From positions 1,426,001 to 1,490,000 of the forward strand of contig JAPFBL010000047.1 in the NCBI GenBank assembly GCA_026182355.1: DNA of 64,000 nt, in the 5' to 3' direction. Made by a program: the position numbers and the translations under genes. This document shows, piece after piece, positions 22,163 to 32,529 of the stretch. Every line of letters begins with the position of its first letter. The first letter of the stretch is position 1. The DNA comes from Hermatobates lingyangjiaoensis (Eukaryota; Arthropoda; Insecta; Hemiptera; Hermatobatidae). The notes below the pieces were generated by a model, which saw only the letters and a list, made by a program, of their open reading frames with translations, was not told the origin of the DNA and made no database searches.

Positions 22163-22305
22163 GGAGTAGCAGTTTGCTAGTCAACGCGACTACTTCATAC
22201 TTCTTGCCGATGACGACGGATGTCGAAATAAATATCGAAGTGAGTTCTGTAGTGACTTTCTGTGTTCTTTCCTATGTGTTAAAGTGTTTATATATATATT
22301 TCAGT
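22163..22305 (+). mobile_element. PLE pLTR fragment, related CCGATGA type
   Basis: Box CCGATGA at 22207-22213, stem bases GAC...GTC, GAAA at 22225-22228, then TAAATATCG. It lies in tandem with the copy at 22062 and shares the 'gactacttc' upstream and 'gtgagttc' downstream strands that can pair as stem I. Confidence 0.5.
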
Positions 22306-22309
22306 GCTG

Positions 22310-22505
22310 ATAAAGAAAAATATAGAAAGTAAAAACATACCATCCTCATAATCTCTAATTTACTGTTTGACGCATCATCGGGAGAGATAAGAGAAGAAAA
22401 CTAAACGCACTGGGGGAGAGGCAGTTGGAAATTAATTGTTTTTAATTTTTCTATCTATTTTTGTTTATGTTGGAATTTATTTGTCCGTTTCGACTCGTAA
22501 AAGTG
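22310..22505. mobile_element. PLE pLTR relic related to the 24998-25222 inverted repeat
   Basis: It shares 'agagataagagaa', 'gcgcact' and 'tttatttgtcc.tttcg' with the inverted repeat at 24998. The minus strand carries a CCGATGATG core where the other has CTGAAGACG. A TA tract follows. This appears to be a diverged copy of the same foldback family. Confidence 0.45.
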
Positions 22506-22522
22506 TATATATATATATATAT
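22506..22522. repeat. (TA)n microsatellite, left flank of the 127-bp palindrome
   Basis: A short TA run immediately before the left arm. Confidence 0.85.
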
Positions 22523-22895
22523 ATGATTCGATGCGATGTTGACCAATGGGAGTAGAGTTACAGGTCCAAGCGTAAGGTCCCAGTTGCCCGCTGCTCAGCA
22601 AAAAGCCTTTGCGTTCTGCCAATAGGTATAGAGGTTGCACAGTCCCTCTGTGTTAAATGATGTTTGGCAGAAAACATTAGCCTCACTTTACAGTGAACTC
22701 CTGTTCCCTTTCTATTTTTGATTTTTGTGGTGGTTGGGTGTTGTTGTTGTTTACTATTTTCTGTTACGAGAGGGACTGTGCAACCTCTATACCTATTGGC
22801 AGAACGCAAAGGCTTTTTGCTGAGCAGCGGGCAACTGGGACCTTACGCTTGGACCTGTAACTCTACTCCCATTGGTCAACATCGCATCGAATCAT
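22523..22895. mobile_element. Perfect 127-bp inverted repeat of unknown family
   Basis: Left arm 22523-22649 and right arm 22769-22895 are reverse complements at all 127 positions checked. The spacer is 119 bp. The arms are far more GC-rich than the surroundings and differ in sequence from the hammerhead-like pLTR families; I see no CTGAnGA...GAAA core in them. The layout (TA tract, arm, spacer, inverted arm, TA tract about 30 bp further) is the same as for the PLE palindromes, which suggests the same kind of origin. The element class is not established. Confidence 0.75.
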
Positions 22896-22922
22896 ATTCC
22901 TTTCCCCGGACAACCCATAGAA

Positions 22923-22925
<3 letters not shown>

Positions 22926-22989
<64 letters not shown>
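22926..22989. repeat. (TA)n microsatellite, right flank of the 127-bp palindrome
   Basis: About 64 bp of uninterrupted TA. Confidence 0.95.
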
Positions 22990-22991
<2 letters not shown>

Positions 22992-23260
22992 GAGAAGGAA
23001 AACTTCATTTATGCAAGTCTTATTCCCCATGTGATGGAAAAAAAAGTGAGAGCATAGATGGGTTCTTCATCTACTTTGAACACAGAACAGCCAGCTCACA
23101 CATACACGACTGCTCGTGGAGTAATAAAGCATGCAGATGTACCATTTCGACACTCACGCTGTGGACGGTCTTACACACGGCTTAACAACAATAGACGACA
23201 TAGAAACAGTCCAATATTAAAGCATATATGGTTAGGTAACATGTCATATTTGCCTTCTAC
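22990..23260 (+). other. Open frame with one stop, unrecognised
   Basis: After the TA tract the frame reads NEKENFIYASLIPHVMEKK, then a TAG, then continues in the same frame from 23058 with about 60 residues rich in Arg, Asn and Ser (VPFRHSRCGRSYTRLNNN). It has the look of relict coding sequence in the retroelement nest, but I recognise no domain. Confidence 0.25.
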
Positions 23261-23474
23261 CTGCTTACTACATAATTTTTCCAATTTCCAAAATTCCTTT
23301 CTCATTTCATCGTAAAAAATATACAGCTTATCACCTATATTACAAATCGACATGATTCGAAGAAGAGATGAACGTAGAAACGAGGACAGAATTTTGGAAA
23401 TTGAAAAAAAAAAATGTAGAAAAGAGATACAAACCAAATATGGGGCTTTATTTATCCATGTATACATATAATAA

Positions 23475-23681
23475 AAAGATTTCACATAAACACGTGAAAC
23501 AACAATCAATGATTAAACCACAATAAGAATGGGAAAACAAGACTAAGATCTTTCAACCGTAACAAGCGGTCTTCGTCAGAGTCAAAAACCCAACTGTTGG
23601 GTTTTTGACTCTGACGAACACCGCTTGTTACGGTTGAAAGATCTTAGTCTTGTTTTCCCATTCTTATTGTGGTTTAATCAT
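23475..23681. mobile_element. Family-A pLTR palindrome with hammerhead-like cores on both strands
   Basis: Arms 23511-23593 and 23597-23680 are reverse complements with one mismatch and a 3-bp spacer; partial homology extends left to 23475. The minus-strand core (23541-23583) has GACT, CTGACGA, an ACCG/CGGT stem II, GAA, AGATCT, U and AGTC. This order fits a type I hammerhead, with a self-complementary stem III and a GACT/AGTC stem I continued, after an internal loop, by GGG/CCC. The plus-strand core has its box at 23611-23617 and GAAA at 23636-23639, with one base changed in stem II. One unpaired base lies between the box and stem II. PLE pLTRs are known to carry hammerhead motifs; activity here is inferred. 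Confidence 0.75.
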
Positions 23682-24580
23682 GTATACATATATACATATA
23701 TAAAATAACTATAGCTATATTTATATAGGGAAAGTGTATGTTGATAAGCTTTATAAATTCTGACATTTCAACTATTAATTTACATGAACTAGTACTTTGT
23801 TTGGTATTAGTGGAACAAACAAAGTAAAATAACTTCCATTTGTCTTTGAATACAGGTATTGTGTATGAAATGTTGTACCCAATACATGTGAAGGTTTGTA
23901 TAACGAAAATGATGAAGAATAATATCACACAATATGATCTATGAACAAATAGGTATACCTTAGATCAATGAGACGTAATTTTGATGCGTTCTGTTTGGCG
24001 CAGCGCGAAGACTGACGTGTTGAGACATGAATACAAGTATAGGGTCCAAAGGTCGTTTACAACCATTCCACTGGCATAACCACCCCCACTCTACCTTAAT
24101 AATTGCGTCTCAATTTATTATGAGAGCAAATGAATATCTCATAGTATTTCAAGCAGCAATGGTTTAAAACAACCATCTACTGTTTTATTTAGAAGCAAAT
24201 GATAGTTCTGAGTATTTCTTTGTAGCATTGATTCAAGTTCAGTGCACTAAATTAATATGAAAGAAATTTAGTGCAAATATTTACTTGATAGCACCATTAA
24301 ATTAAAATAAATTCCATATTTTTACAGCAATAACAAAATAAAAATAATAAATATAATTTAATTTCATGGTATAAAAACTTTTATCATATTACATTATGAT
24401 AAGTCAAGAATTAATTTAAATTATTAAATCAATTGAAAATCAGTTTGGAATACAGTATATTAGCTTTACTGTAAGTAAAGTATAGTAGTTTAGTTAAGAT
24501 GAATATGATTTGATGATTTGTAGGTATTTACACTTCTAGTACGACCTCATAGTGCATATGTTACCCCTCATTGTACGACA
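23682..24580. other. AT-rich non-coding sequence with a possible short MITE
   Basis: At about 23966-24115 the ends TGAGACGTAATT and AATTGCGTCTCA are imperfect inverted repeats around a GC-richer core, which could be a very small non-autonomous DNA element. A sequence like the end motif of the unnamed dispersed repeat (TTTACTGTAAGTAAAG) lies near 24465. Nothing else was recognised. Confidence 0.3.
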
Positions 24581-24604
24581 ATATTTATATATATATATAT
24601 ATAT

Positions 24605-24790
24605 CAATGATCAAACCACAATATGCAATGGGAAAACAAGACTCAGATCTTTCAACTGTAACAAGCGGTCTTCAAGTCGTAAGCGTCTAACAACGGTTGA
24701 AAGATCTTGGTCTTGTCTCCCATTTCATATTGTTGTTTAATCATAGATTGTTATTTCACGTGTATGTGTGAAATCTATATTATGTGTGAA
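24605..24790. mobile_element. Decayed family-A pLTR inverted repeat
   Basis: Left arm (minus, about 24605-24673) and right arm (plus, about 24690-24775) keep the 'gggaaaacaagact' block and its complement, the GTTGAAAGATCTT segment, and the terminal 'atttcacgtgt' block. The CTGACGA box is lost from both arms. A TA tract abuts the left end and a TA/CTTTTA-rich region follows. Confidence 0.55.
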
Positions 24791-24794
24791 ATCT

Positions 24795-24997
24795 ATATAC
24801 AAAACTAAAGTTTTGTTTCTATTGTAAGGTCGATACTTTTATCAATATTATATTTATTTTTATACTATATATACTTTATATATATATATATATATATATA
24901 ATACTTATATATATATACTTTTATATATACTTTTATACTTTTATATATATAAAAGTATAACATTTTATAGATACTTTTATATATATATATATATATA
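24795..24997. repeat. PLE terminal scrap and TA-rich cluster
   Basis: The first 50 bases ('gttttgtttctatt' and 'tcgatacttttatcaa') match the terminal block seen inverted at 13634-13690. The rest is interrupted TA and TATACTTTTA runs. Confidence 0.55.
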
Positions 24998-25222
24998 GTT
25001 CAATGTACATAAAGAAACATAGAGAAATTAGAAACACAAACTTACAGTCTCTAATTTTTGGTTGAACCGTCTTCAGGAGAGATAAGAGAGCGAAACCAAG
25101 CGCACTGGTACAGAGATGGTTGGTTTCCCTCTCTTATCTCTCCTGAAGACGGCTCAACTGAAAATTAGCAACTGTAAGTTTGTGTTTTTAATTTCTCTAT
25201 GTTTCTTTATGTACATTGAACT
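24998..25222. mobile_element. Inverted repeat of a PLE pLTR, CTGAAGA type
   Basis: Arms of about 95 bp (left from 24998, right ending 25222) are inverted copies with several mismatches. The right-arm core is CTGAAGACGG, a short stem, then AAAATTAG. The left arm on the minus strand has CTGAAGACGGTTCAACC, then AAAA. As at 11862 the G of GAAA is lost. TA tracts flank both sides: one ends at 24997, and one starts about 38 bp after the right arm. Confidence 0.65.
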
Positions 25223-25259
25223 GTATTTGTCCATTTCGGATCGTATTTTCATCAAAAAA

Positions 25260-25296
<37 letters not shown>

Positions 25297-25379
25297 AGAG
25301 AGAGAGAGAGAGAGAGAGAGTCATTGTGTGTGTGTGTGTGTGTGCGTGTGTTGTTCATAAGTGTGGTGGTGTTGTGTAT

Positions 25380-25421
<42 letters not shown>

Positions 25422-25437
25422 GAGACAGACAGAGTGA
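25260..25437. repeat. Compound microsatellite (TA, GA, GT, GA)
   Basis: In order: (TA)n 25260-25294, (GA)n 25295-25320, (GT)n with one GC step 25326-25350, and (GA)n 25381-25419, then a looser GA/CAGA run. Long polypurine and alternating purine-pyrimidine runs lie side by side, adjoining the last palindrome of the PLE nest. Confidence 0.9.
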
Positions 25438-25439
25438 GA

Positions 25440-27240
25440 GTGATAGGGTAACAGAAAGGGTGAGAGAGTGAGTGTATGATTGTTGCGTGGACCATCTTTC
25501 GCTTCTACTTATAACAATTCAATGAACTGGCTGATGAATAGCCCTGTGTTATGGGCTAATAGCAGTTTGTAGGTGCCCTTGAGTCTCCATGCTAAAGGAG
25601 CCATCTGATCCCTGCATTACAGCGGATTAGGTTATAATTTTTCCCTCCATCCTGCCAGCTTCCAAATACCCTGTTCCCTATTATTTATATCTGGTGGATT
25701 ACGTTCATTAGACCAGTTCCCATCTTCTGACAAATAACCTTAATACACCCATGTTATTAATAAATTCATCATAAATCTTATATTTAAAAGGATAAAAGGT
25801 TACTATTTTTGATATTTTTAATCCTTTTTGAAATATTTTTCTTCAATATTAAAATAATTTATTTTTTTCTAATTTTAATTACTTCGAATTTATAATATGT
25901 TTATATTTATTTCATTATTTAATTTATTTGCTATACTTTCATTTGGATGACGTTTCTATGTATCTATTATCCAACAAGTGATAAAATGAAATCGTTCATG
26001 GATGCGTGCATGCCGGCTGAAACACGTATCTTCCACATGGTATGGCTTTGTGAATATAATATTGGCCGAGTAAGAAAATTGTACTCTGGTGACAGGAACA
26101 TTCAACTGATGTTTTCATTGGTTTAGTGCAGTGCTTTATACCATTGCGGATTTGATATGGATTATATATGTTTATATGGTTAGGAAGTAGTGTGAAAGGA
26201 AAACATACTCATACTATATACAAGCGTCTATATTATTAGATATCCATATGGTGTTTAAAATCCATTTGAGGTATGAAGTCTTGGTTACATAATGCTTCAC
26301 TCCAGGTGTCAGTAAAATGAGTTTTAATATGACTTCTAAGGGTCAAATGTGTTTAAAGTAATGCAGGATATGTTCACATCTCAACCGCAGTAAACTTATT
26401 AGGAATCTGACTAAGATATTACGATCAAAACGAGTGGAATTCATCTCATACTCATATCGTATGAGCAAAGATATTAAGAATTGTTCTTGACCTTTTGATT
26501 CAACACAGTATTATATAAGTTTTTTGAGGGCTAGCTATTTGAATTGAAATACTCATTCTTATGACAATATTTCGAAGTATTTATATATATGTAATGTAAT
26601 TTATATATATGTAATCATCATCACTGCTACAAAAAGGAGATACAACGATAGATAATGTTACAATATTTTCAAAATAAATATACGATTTCACTATGAACCA
26701 CAATACTTATATTAAAACTTAATTATTATATATTTATAACTCAAAAGAGAAAACATTCCGTTAGTACGACATAGCAAACGATTAAATGAAAAGAACAAGT
26801 AGAAAGAACAAAAAAATTACTTCGTAATTTAACTTGGCCATTATCAGGAGAAAAATAAATGTTCTGCTCTCCTGGCAAACATTTCTGGCAAATATATATT
26901 CATTCCGCTTATGATAAACAAGACATCTTATAATTTAATTTTTTAAGAATTCGATTAAAATAAAATATTAAAATCTTTCCTGAACTAAGTTACAATAATT
27001 TCTTTTTTATTTAAAAATTGATCTCAATATACTAAATGCTTAGAATAATTTGTGAATAGGTCATAATGTACGTATTAATTGAATTAACGTTAGAATTGTA
27101 TCATTGTTGAATGTAATAACTGTATACTCCGTATATGGAATACAATGATGGAAATACATAAGAGAGAAGATTCTTTGTGGATATGAAACATTAGGTAAAT
27201 TACCTGCTTTAGTTTGCGGTTTGATCGATATGATTAGACA
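25440..27240. other. Mostly AT-rich sequence, one weak pLTR remnant
   Basis: At 26820-26875 the minus strand reads TCTCCTGATAATGGCC and, after about 20 bases, ACGAAGTAA, a possible decayed pLTR core. Otherwise nothing was recognised; 25540-25740 is slightly GC-richer without a coding frame. Confidence 0.35.
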
Positions 27241-27244
27241 GCTG

Positions 27245-27605
27245 GCGCAAGGCACATGTAATTAGTGGGAATAGGAGTGAATGCTCGGAGGCACTAGCAC
27301 AAGGGTTAGTGATATATATGTTTGGGGTGCGCTGCGGAGGCGGTGTTTATGTGGGGCGGCACAATGGTAGGTGTGTGTTTGAGTGATGGTGCCTAATTGG
27401 CGAGGGCCGCTGACTCGGCAGCCGTTCCTCCTCCAGGCAAGCCAAGACCTTCGTCTCCTTCTATACAACAATGCTGTTCAGCTCTTCTCACAGCCCTGCT
27501 CACTCTCTTTACACCTTCCAGATATTCACTATACAACAATACTGCTCAGCTCTTCTCACAGCCCTGCTCACTCTCTTTACACCTTCCTCCCTCTAACTTC
27601 GTAAC
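27245..27605. other. GC-richer island
   Basis: Marked rise in GC within AT-rich flanks, with CpG-containing runs (GCGCTGCGGAGGCGG, GGGGCGGCAC). Several overlapping frames are open here on both strands (up to 90 codons), as expected from reduced stop-codon density; none has a recognisable domain. It could be a promoter or enhancer region or an exon of a non-coding RNA. Confidence 0.35.
27461..27587 (+). repeat. 68-bp tandem duplication
   Basis: A block of about 59 bases beginning CTATACAACAAT at 27461 recurs at 27529 with two or so mismatches ('gctcttctcacagccctgct' is identical). Two units only, so this is a local duplication rather than a satellite array. Confidence 0.85.
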
Positions 27606-28379
27606 AGTTTTCTTTCAATGTAAAATTTTATCTATAACCTCAATAAAAAACACATATCCTATATTCTGATATGATTTGAAATTTTAATATATACTCAGTT
27701 TCCTTTATTGAGTTATATATTATAGTTATATGTTATATTGAGTTATAATGATTTGAAATTTTAATATATAACTCAATTGACTATTTCAGATTTTGGACAC
27801 AATAAATAGAACATTTTCTACTATTTATGACGTTGAAGACGAATTTGAAGGTTCAGCTTGGTAGATGGTCCGTGATAATCTCCTACAGGAGTAGGAGCAG
27901 TTCAATCGGTTTTGGATATTAGCCATCTTCCAGTAGAACTAACAAGAGTCACAGCATCGTAGGTATATATCACTTAATAGAACCAGTATATACTATATAT
28001 AGTTATTTATTTATTCGTATGTGGAACGCACGTTAATGCTGCATTTTATTTATTCATTATTTACCAAATTTTATATTTTGTAAATAATTCCTCATTGCAA
28101 GTTCATCCAGTCATCTTTTAATTTCTAAAATTATTTTAAATTAAATGTCAGTTTGATGGTTGATTTGTACATTTCATACATTAATTGTATTTTACATTAT
28201 ATACATTCTGTTATACTAATTATGCTTAGTTATTATTTCATATATATTAATCTATACATCATCTATACATACATCATTTACTATATTTTTTAGTTTATAT
28301 ATTTTTAATTACTCTATCATACTACAGATCATATAATAAAAGTCCAGACTTATCGATAAAATATCAGTTTGACAGTATA
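27606..28379. other. AT-rich non-coding sequence, nothing recognised
   Basis: There is a short repeated pair of 'gatttgaaattttaatatata' blocks near 27671 and 27750. No coding signal was seen. Confidence 0.4.
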
Positions 28380-28575
28380 AAATAAAATACTGATATATAG
28401 GAAACAAAAAAATACAAAATTTACAAAATTCCTAAACCTATTTGGACTCCAAATCTGGGGATCAACAAAGCGTACAAATCTACAATGAATCCTTCCAAAC
28501 AGCCCAATCCATAATCATTTGCAAACTTATCAATCTCTCTTTTATATTTCCAAAGATATCATTGCATCAACAGTA
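28380..28575 (+). pseudogene. Jockey-type non-LTR retrotransposon ORF2 fragment
   Basis: The plus strand gives KIYKIPKPIWT and, in an adjacent frame, GLQIWGSTKRTNLQ before a stop. 'LYKT.IKPIWTYG.QLWG' is the conserved block downstream of the RT domain in jockey-type elements. Further residues (ESFQTAQSIIICKLIN) continue in another frame. The same block, differently damaged, is at 38040. At least one frameshift and one stop break it. The RT catalytic domain is absent. Confidence 0.55.
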
Positions 28576-28599
28576 AGCCCGAACATCACATAACGTTTG

Positions 28600-28844
28600 T
28601 GACACCACAAAACAAAGATTGTTTCTATATTAGGAGTCCTAAATTTATCCAAAATGAAAGTGTTTTTGGAGTAGGGATTATCAACGAGTACCGGACATCA
28701 CTCAGGCCTGGAACCGACGGCTTAACGTCCTCTCCGTAAGACGATGTGCTCAGATTGATTTATCTTCCCCATGAATAAATCAAAGACAGAGTGGATATTG
28801 ACCACCAGTTTAAAGGCGACACGATGCCACTGGGCTAACCTGGC
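28600..28844 (-). mobile_element. tRNA-derived SINE, minus strand
   Basis: From tail to head it holds 'ttaggagtcctaaattt', 'gagtagggatt', 'gagtaccggacatc', 'gacggcttaacgtcctct', 'catgaataaatc' and the head 'gccactgggctaacctgg'. All blocks match the copies at 5791 and 57990. The B box is decayed. It lies directly downstream of a jockey fragment, probably by chance of insertion. Confidence 0.7.
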
Positions 28845-30080
28845 ACACAGCTTGTACTATAATAAAAGTATGAAATATATCGAAACCATGGAAACTAACA
28901 CCACTTCTTTTGGAGTGATACAGAATATAAATCCATTTACACTGAATCATATGCATTACTTGAAGATTAACAACGTCAGAAAGGGGTGGAGGAACTCCTA
29001 GGCTTATAGAAGAAGTATATCATACCAATGTGATTTCAGCAGTGTAGTACTATCAAAATTCATATCTTTTAAATTATTGAAAATATGCATTCTTCTCATG
29101 AGTTTTCATTTTTAATCAAAATTCTAGTATTTTCATTCGTTATAATTTTGTTCCAATAAATTAAATCAATTGAATATGTTCTTAGAAAACCCTACACTGA
29201 TAGTTTTCTGTATTTTCTTCACGTGTGGCATAATGCAATAAATCATGCTAACTGCTTAAGCTATATCCAAACGATTACCGTCAACTCCAACAATACTTCA
29301 TTCCAGTTCACTGCACATAATACAATTCTAACTTGATTGATGATTCCTTTTAAATTTCAATACTCCGGCTAATTGAACAAATGTGAAAAGCCCACATAAA
29401 AAAGGCAATTTTATTTTAGTCATTTAAAAATGTTTAGCTCAATATACCAAATTCATTTCTAACCTAAGCTTTTTTAAGAATTCAGTTTTTATTGTTTCAA
29501 TGTTAAAAATAAGACTATTTATTAATATTACTTTTACGTTTAAAAAATTCTGAGCATTTAATTACATATATAAACCATGTGCAAAAAGCATTATATATAA
29601 AAATGTATCACAAATTTAATAATATACCAACCATTGGTTATAATACGTGTATTATGAAATCAGGATTTTGTCAATTTTCTAGGTTAAAATAAAAAAGTCT
29701 CTTTGCTGACGTTTCAGTTTTATTTTAAAACCTTTTTCATATGCAGAAGTAAGAATTTTATTAAAGATAAAATGAAATATACATTATTTGAATGAACCGA
29801 CAATCTTAACTAGTCACAACCTTCGAGTAGAATGAAGGATACAAGAATATATATATATGCGAACTTTCTGTTCAAGTAACCATACACCTTTTAATCAACA
29901 TATTACACTGTAAAAAAAATGTAATTTGTGGAGCCCATTAAATCCTAGACAACTGATAGATGTTTAGCACTTAGAAACATGCTTTCATGTTTAGATAGAT
30001 TTTTTCATAGTTTTCATGATTTTTCATAGTTTTGAAAACTCTCTAGAATCTCTAATTTCTCACTTACCTAATATATATAA
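28845..30080. other. AT-rich non-coding sequence, nothing recognised
   Basis: No open frame with recognisable features and no repeat match. A short TA run lies at 29850-29860. Confidence 0.4.
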
Positions 30081-30701
30081 GTAACTGCTTTTATTTCTCA
30101 ACAACCAACCACCAAAAATAATATAAATGACACATTGCTACACGGTGAGGCTACTATTCATTGCCAGTATTCGTATATACTGAGAGGGTATATACCGACT
30201 GAAGCGTCAACCTCTGAAAGATATACCAGCTCTTTTTTCAAAAAAATTGATATCTTAGTTGTTTTCAGTAGTGGTAGTAAATTATTAACCAAACTTGTCA
30301 ATAATTCTGAAAGGAAAGAAAAGGAAGGTTGTGTTTATAGGATTCCTTGTGGAGATTGTCAATCTTCATATGTTGGACAAACGGGCAAAAGTTTACTAAC
30401 CAGAGGGATGCAGCATAAATATTCTATTAGAAGCCAATAAGATTCAACTGCTTTATTTCAACATATTAATTTAAACAATGATTCCATAAAATTGGAAGAT
30501 TTCAAGGAATTGATATTTCTCTTGTCTGATGTTGAAAGAAACTTAGTAGAAAGTGCCCTAATAAAATATCATTTTGAAAAACTAATCAATATATATCATG
30601 GGCTTTTTACATTAGATGAATTCTTAATTCAAAGCATAGTTAAGCAAATTGGACCTGTGGGTGATACTCGAAATGTACGAGTATCTTTACATGAACTTTG
30701 A
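30081..30701 (+). pseudogene. PLE fragment carrying a GIY-YIG endonuclease domain
   Basis: One frame is open from 30081 except for a single TAA at 30438-30440. It contains CVYRIPCGDCQSSYVGQTGKS, the start of the PLE-type GIY-YIG nuclease: the Y of VYRI, a Cys pair two residues apart in CGDC, and YVGQTG. Next come LLTR and QHKYSIR, where the catalytic Arg is expected. After the stop the frame continues with ALFQHINLNNDSIKLEDF and ERNLVESALIKYHF, matching the C-terminal half. The RT domain is missing upstream, so this is a 5'-truncated copy. It is better preserved in the nuclease than the 15-kb copy and belongs to a different PLE lineage by sequence. There is no pLTR nearby. Confidence 0.8.
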
Positions 30702-31439
30702 ACAGATTGTTCATTCAAATAACATACATTAATGTTTTGTTAAATTTAAATCTTATTATTCATCGTATGTTTACTTATAGTAAATTTTAGTGTAAGTCAC
30801 TTCATATTTTTTAATTGATATTTTAAATAAATAAGAATGATTAATTGTAATTTCATTTATTATTTAATGCAAATAGTAAATTCTTAAAACAACACTTATT
30901 ACTGCCAGAAAATGAAAATATCTTAAAATATAAATCTTTTTTTGTAAAATATGAAGGTGAAAGATAAGTCGCATATCGTGAGTTGGCATTTTCCGATCAA
31001 TCAGTTTCTTTTATACCTCTCCCTCTTTTCATTAAAAGCATCAGTCATTTAAGCTAGAGGAAACTGAAGAGGGGAGAGAGAAGTTTCTTTTGTGTCGGGG
31101 AGAAAGCAAAGACTTACAAAATTCTTTTTGAGTTTTAACTTTGTGGGTGTTAGGATAAAAATAATTCTGATTATATTCAAAGAGCTAAAATTAATATGTC
31201 ACACACTGTTGTAGTGTTACTATGTTTCCAATGTGAAAACTAAGCATCAACACATTTACTGAGATATTAATAATACATTGGTAAGATGTTTCAGAAGAAT
31301 GTGGTTTGTTTGTTTCCAATGCACACACTTATGAATTTCCTCTTTTTACTGCTGTTATAGGAGTAGAAATTGTGGTTCATTTATTATTTGGCACCCATTC
31401 AAGTAATGAGCCAGCCAATCATTACTAGGTTCATTCTAA
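30702..31439. other. Non-coding sequence after the PLE fragment
   Basis: Probably some PLE 3'-UTR at the start, then unrecognised AT-rich DNA. A slightly GC-richer, purine-rich patch at 31050-31110 has no recognisable feature. Confidence 0.35.
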
Positions 31440-31663
31440 ATTGTGAGTACTAAATTCTGCATAACGCATCTGTGTTTAGAGTAGGGTTGTTTAATAATTA
31501 ACAGACATCGTAAAGGCTCTTACCGGCAGCTTAACATCCTAAGAGACAACTTTCTCACATTTTCTTATCACTGATGAGAAGAAATCGAGGACCAGAGTGG
31601 GTATTGAAGCTTGGGTCAAACAATCTAGATCGGAACAGGCAAGCCACTGTGCTACTCTGATCC
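31440..31663 (-). mobile_element. tRNA-derived SINE, minus strand, decayed
   Basis: The shared order is present ('gagtagggttgt', 'acagacatcgta', 'ccggcagcttaacatcct', 'aaatcgaggaccagagtggg', 'gccactgtgctactctgat'), with many substitutions. The head is closest to the 41129 copy ('cagagtag'). Confidence 0.6.
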
Positions 31664-32470
31664 CTCAAAATGAAGTTGTCTATGATGTTACAAAAGATGT
31701 TATTGATAGCACCTAAATCGACAGAAAATGTGTCATCAAGAATTTTTATGGCACATATGAACTTTGAGAAGTAAGAAACTCTCAGAATTACATAATTTAC
31801 TATTTTTATTGACAAATAGAGATATAATAAAAATAAATAAATATGTATAATTAATAAAAACTGATTAATACAAAACTATAGTATTAACTATAAGACATAT
31901 AATAATAATACTAATAATAAATCCTGCCTTCAAAGCTATAAGAAATGGTCTAATTGTTACCGGTTTCCTTGTATGCGTATATTTTTGCATTTTTCTTCTA
32001 TAGTATATTATATTATACTACATAATATTTGCATACTATACTACATAATATTTATATATTATACTATATTATAGTATTATTAACGATTAAATAAAGAAAT
32101 AATCTTCTTTATAGGACAGGTTTTCTTTTGCATATGTTTCTTTTGCAGTTTTCTTATAGAAAACCTGTGCTAAGTCAATTTCAATTTGAATTTTTTAAGA
32201 CTGGGCTATGAAATAAATATGACTTGTTCATAATAATAGATAAAATATTTACAAATAAATTCATGAATAAAGGAATGAATTTTGAAGATAATAATTTTTA
32301 AAAACTACTGTTAATTGACTTAGGAATAAATTAAAGTTCCATATATGTAAATTAATCGTTAGACTAGCTTTAAGATTAAATATTTCAGTAAAAAAAACTC
32401 TGGACTTGAAAAAATAAACCAGTGGTAAATAACGTTTGGATATTCTAGATAAGAGCATTGTTGGCGTGCC
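31664..32470. other. AT-rich non-coding sequence, nothing recognised
   Basis: It includes short direct repeats of 'atactacataatattt' (about 32010-32060) and 'gttttctt' blocks. No coding signal. Confidence 0.4.
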
Positions 32471-32472
32471 AA

Positions 32473-32529
<57 letters not shown>

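Noticed and set aside
22718..22990. Frame with a PLYLLAERKGFLLSSGQLGP segment on both strands
   Set aside because: It is duplicated only because it lies in the two arms of the 127-bp palindrome; no domain was recognised.
25216..25437. Frame with RERERE and VCVCV runs
   Set aside because: A translation of GA and GT microsatellites.
26820..26880. Hammerhead-like core on the minus strand
   Set aside because: Only CTGATAA and a distant CGAAG remain; stems cannot be drawn.
28771..29001. 76-codon open frame
   Set aside because: Its first half lies in a minus-strand SINE and the rest shows no feature.
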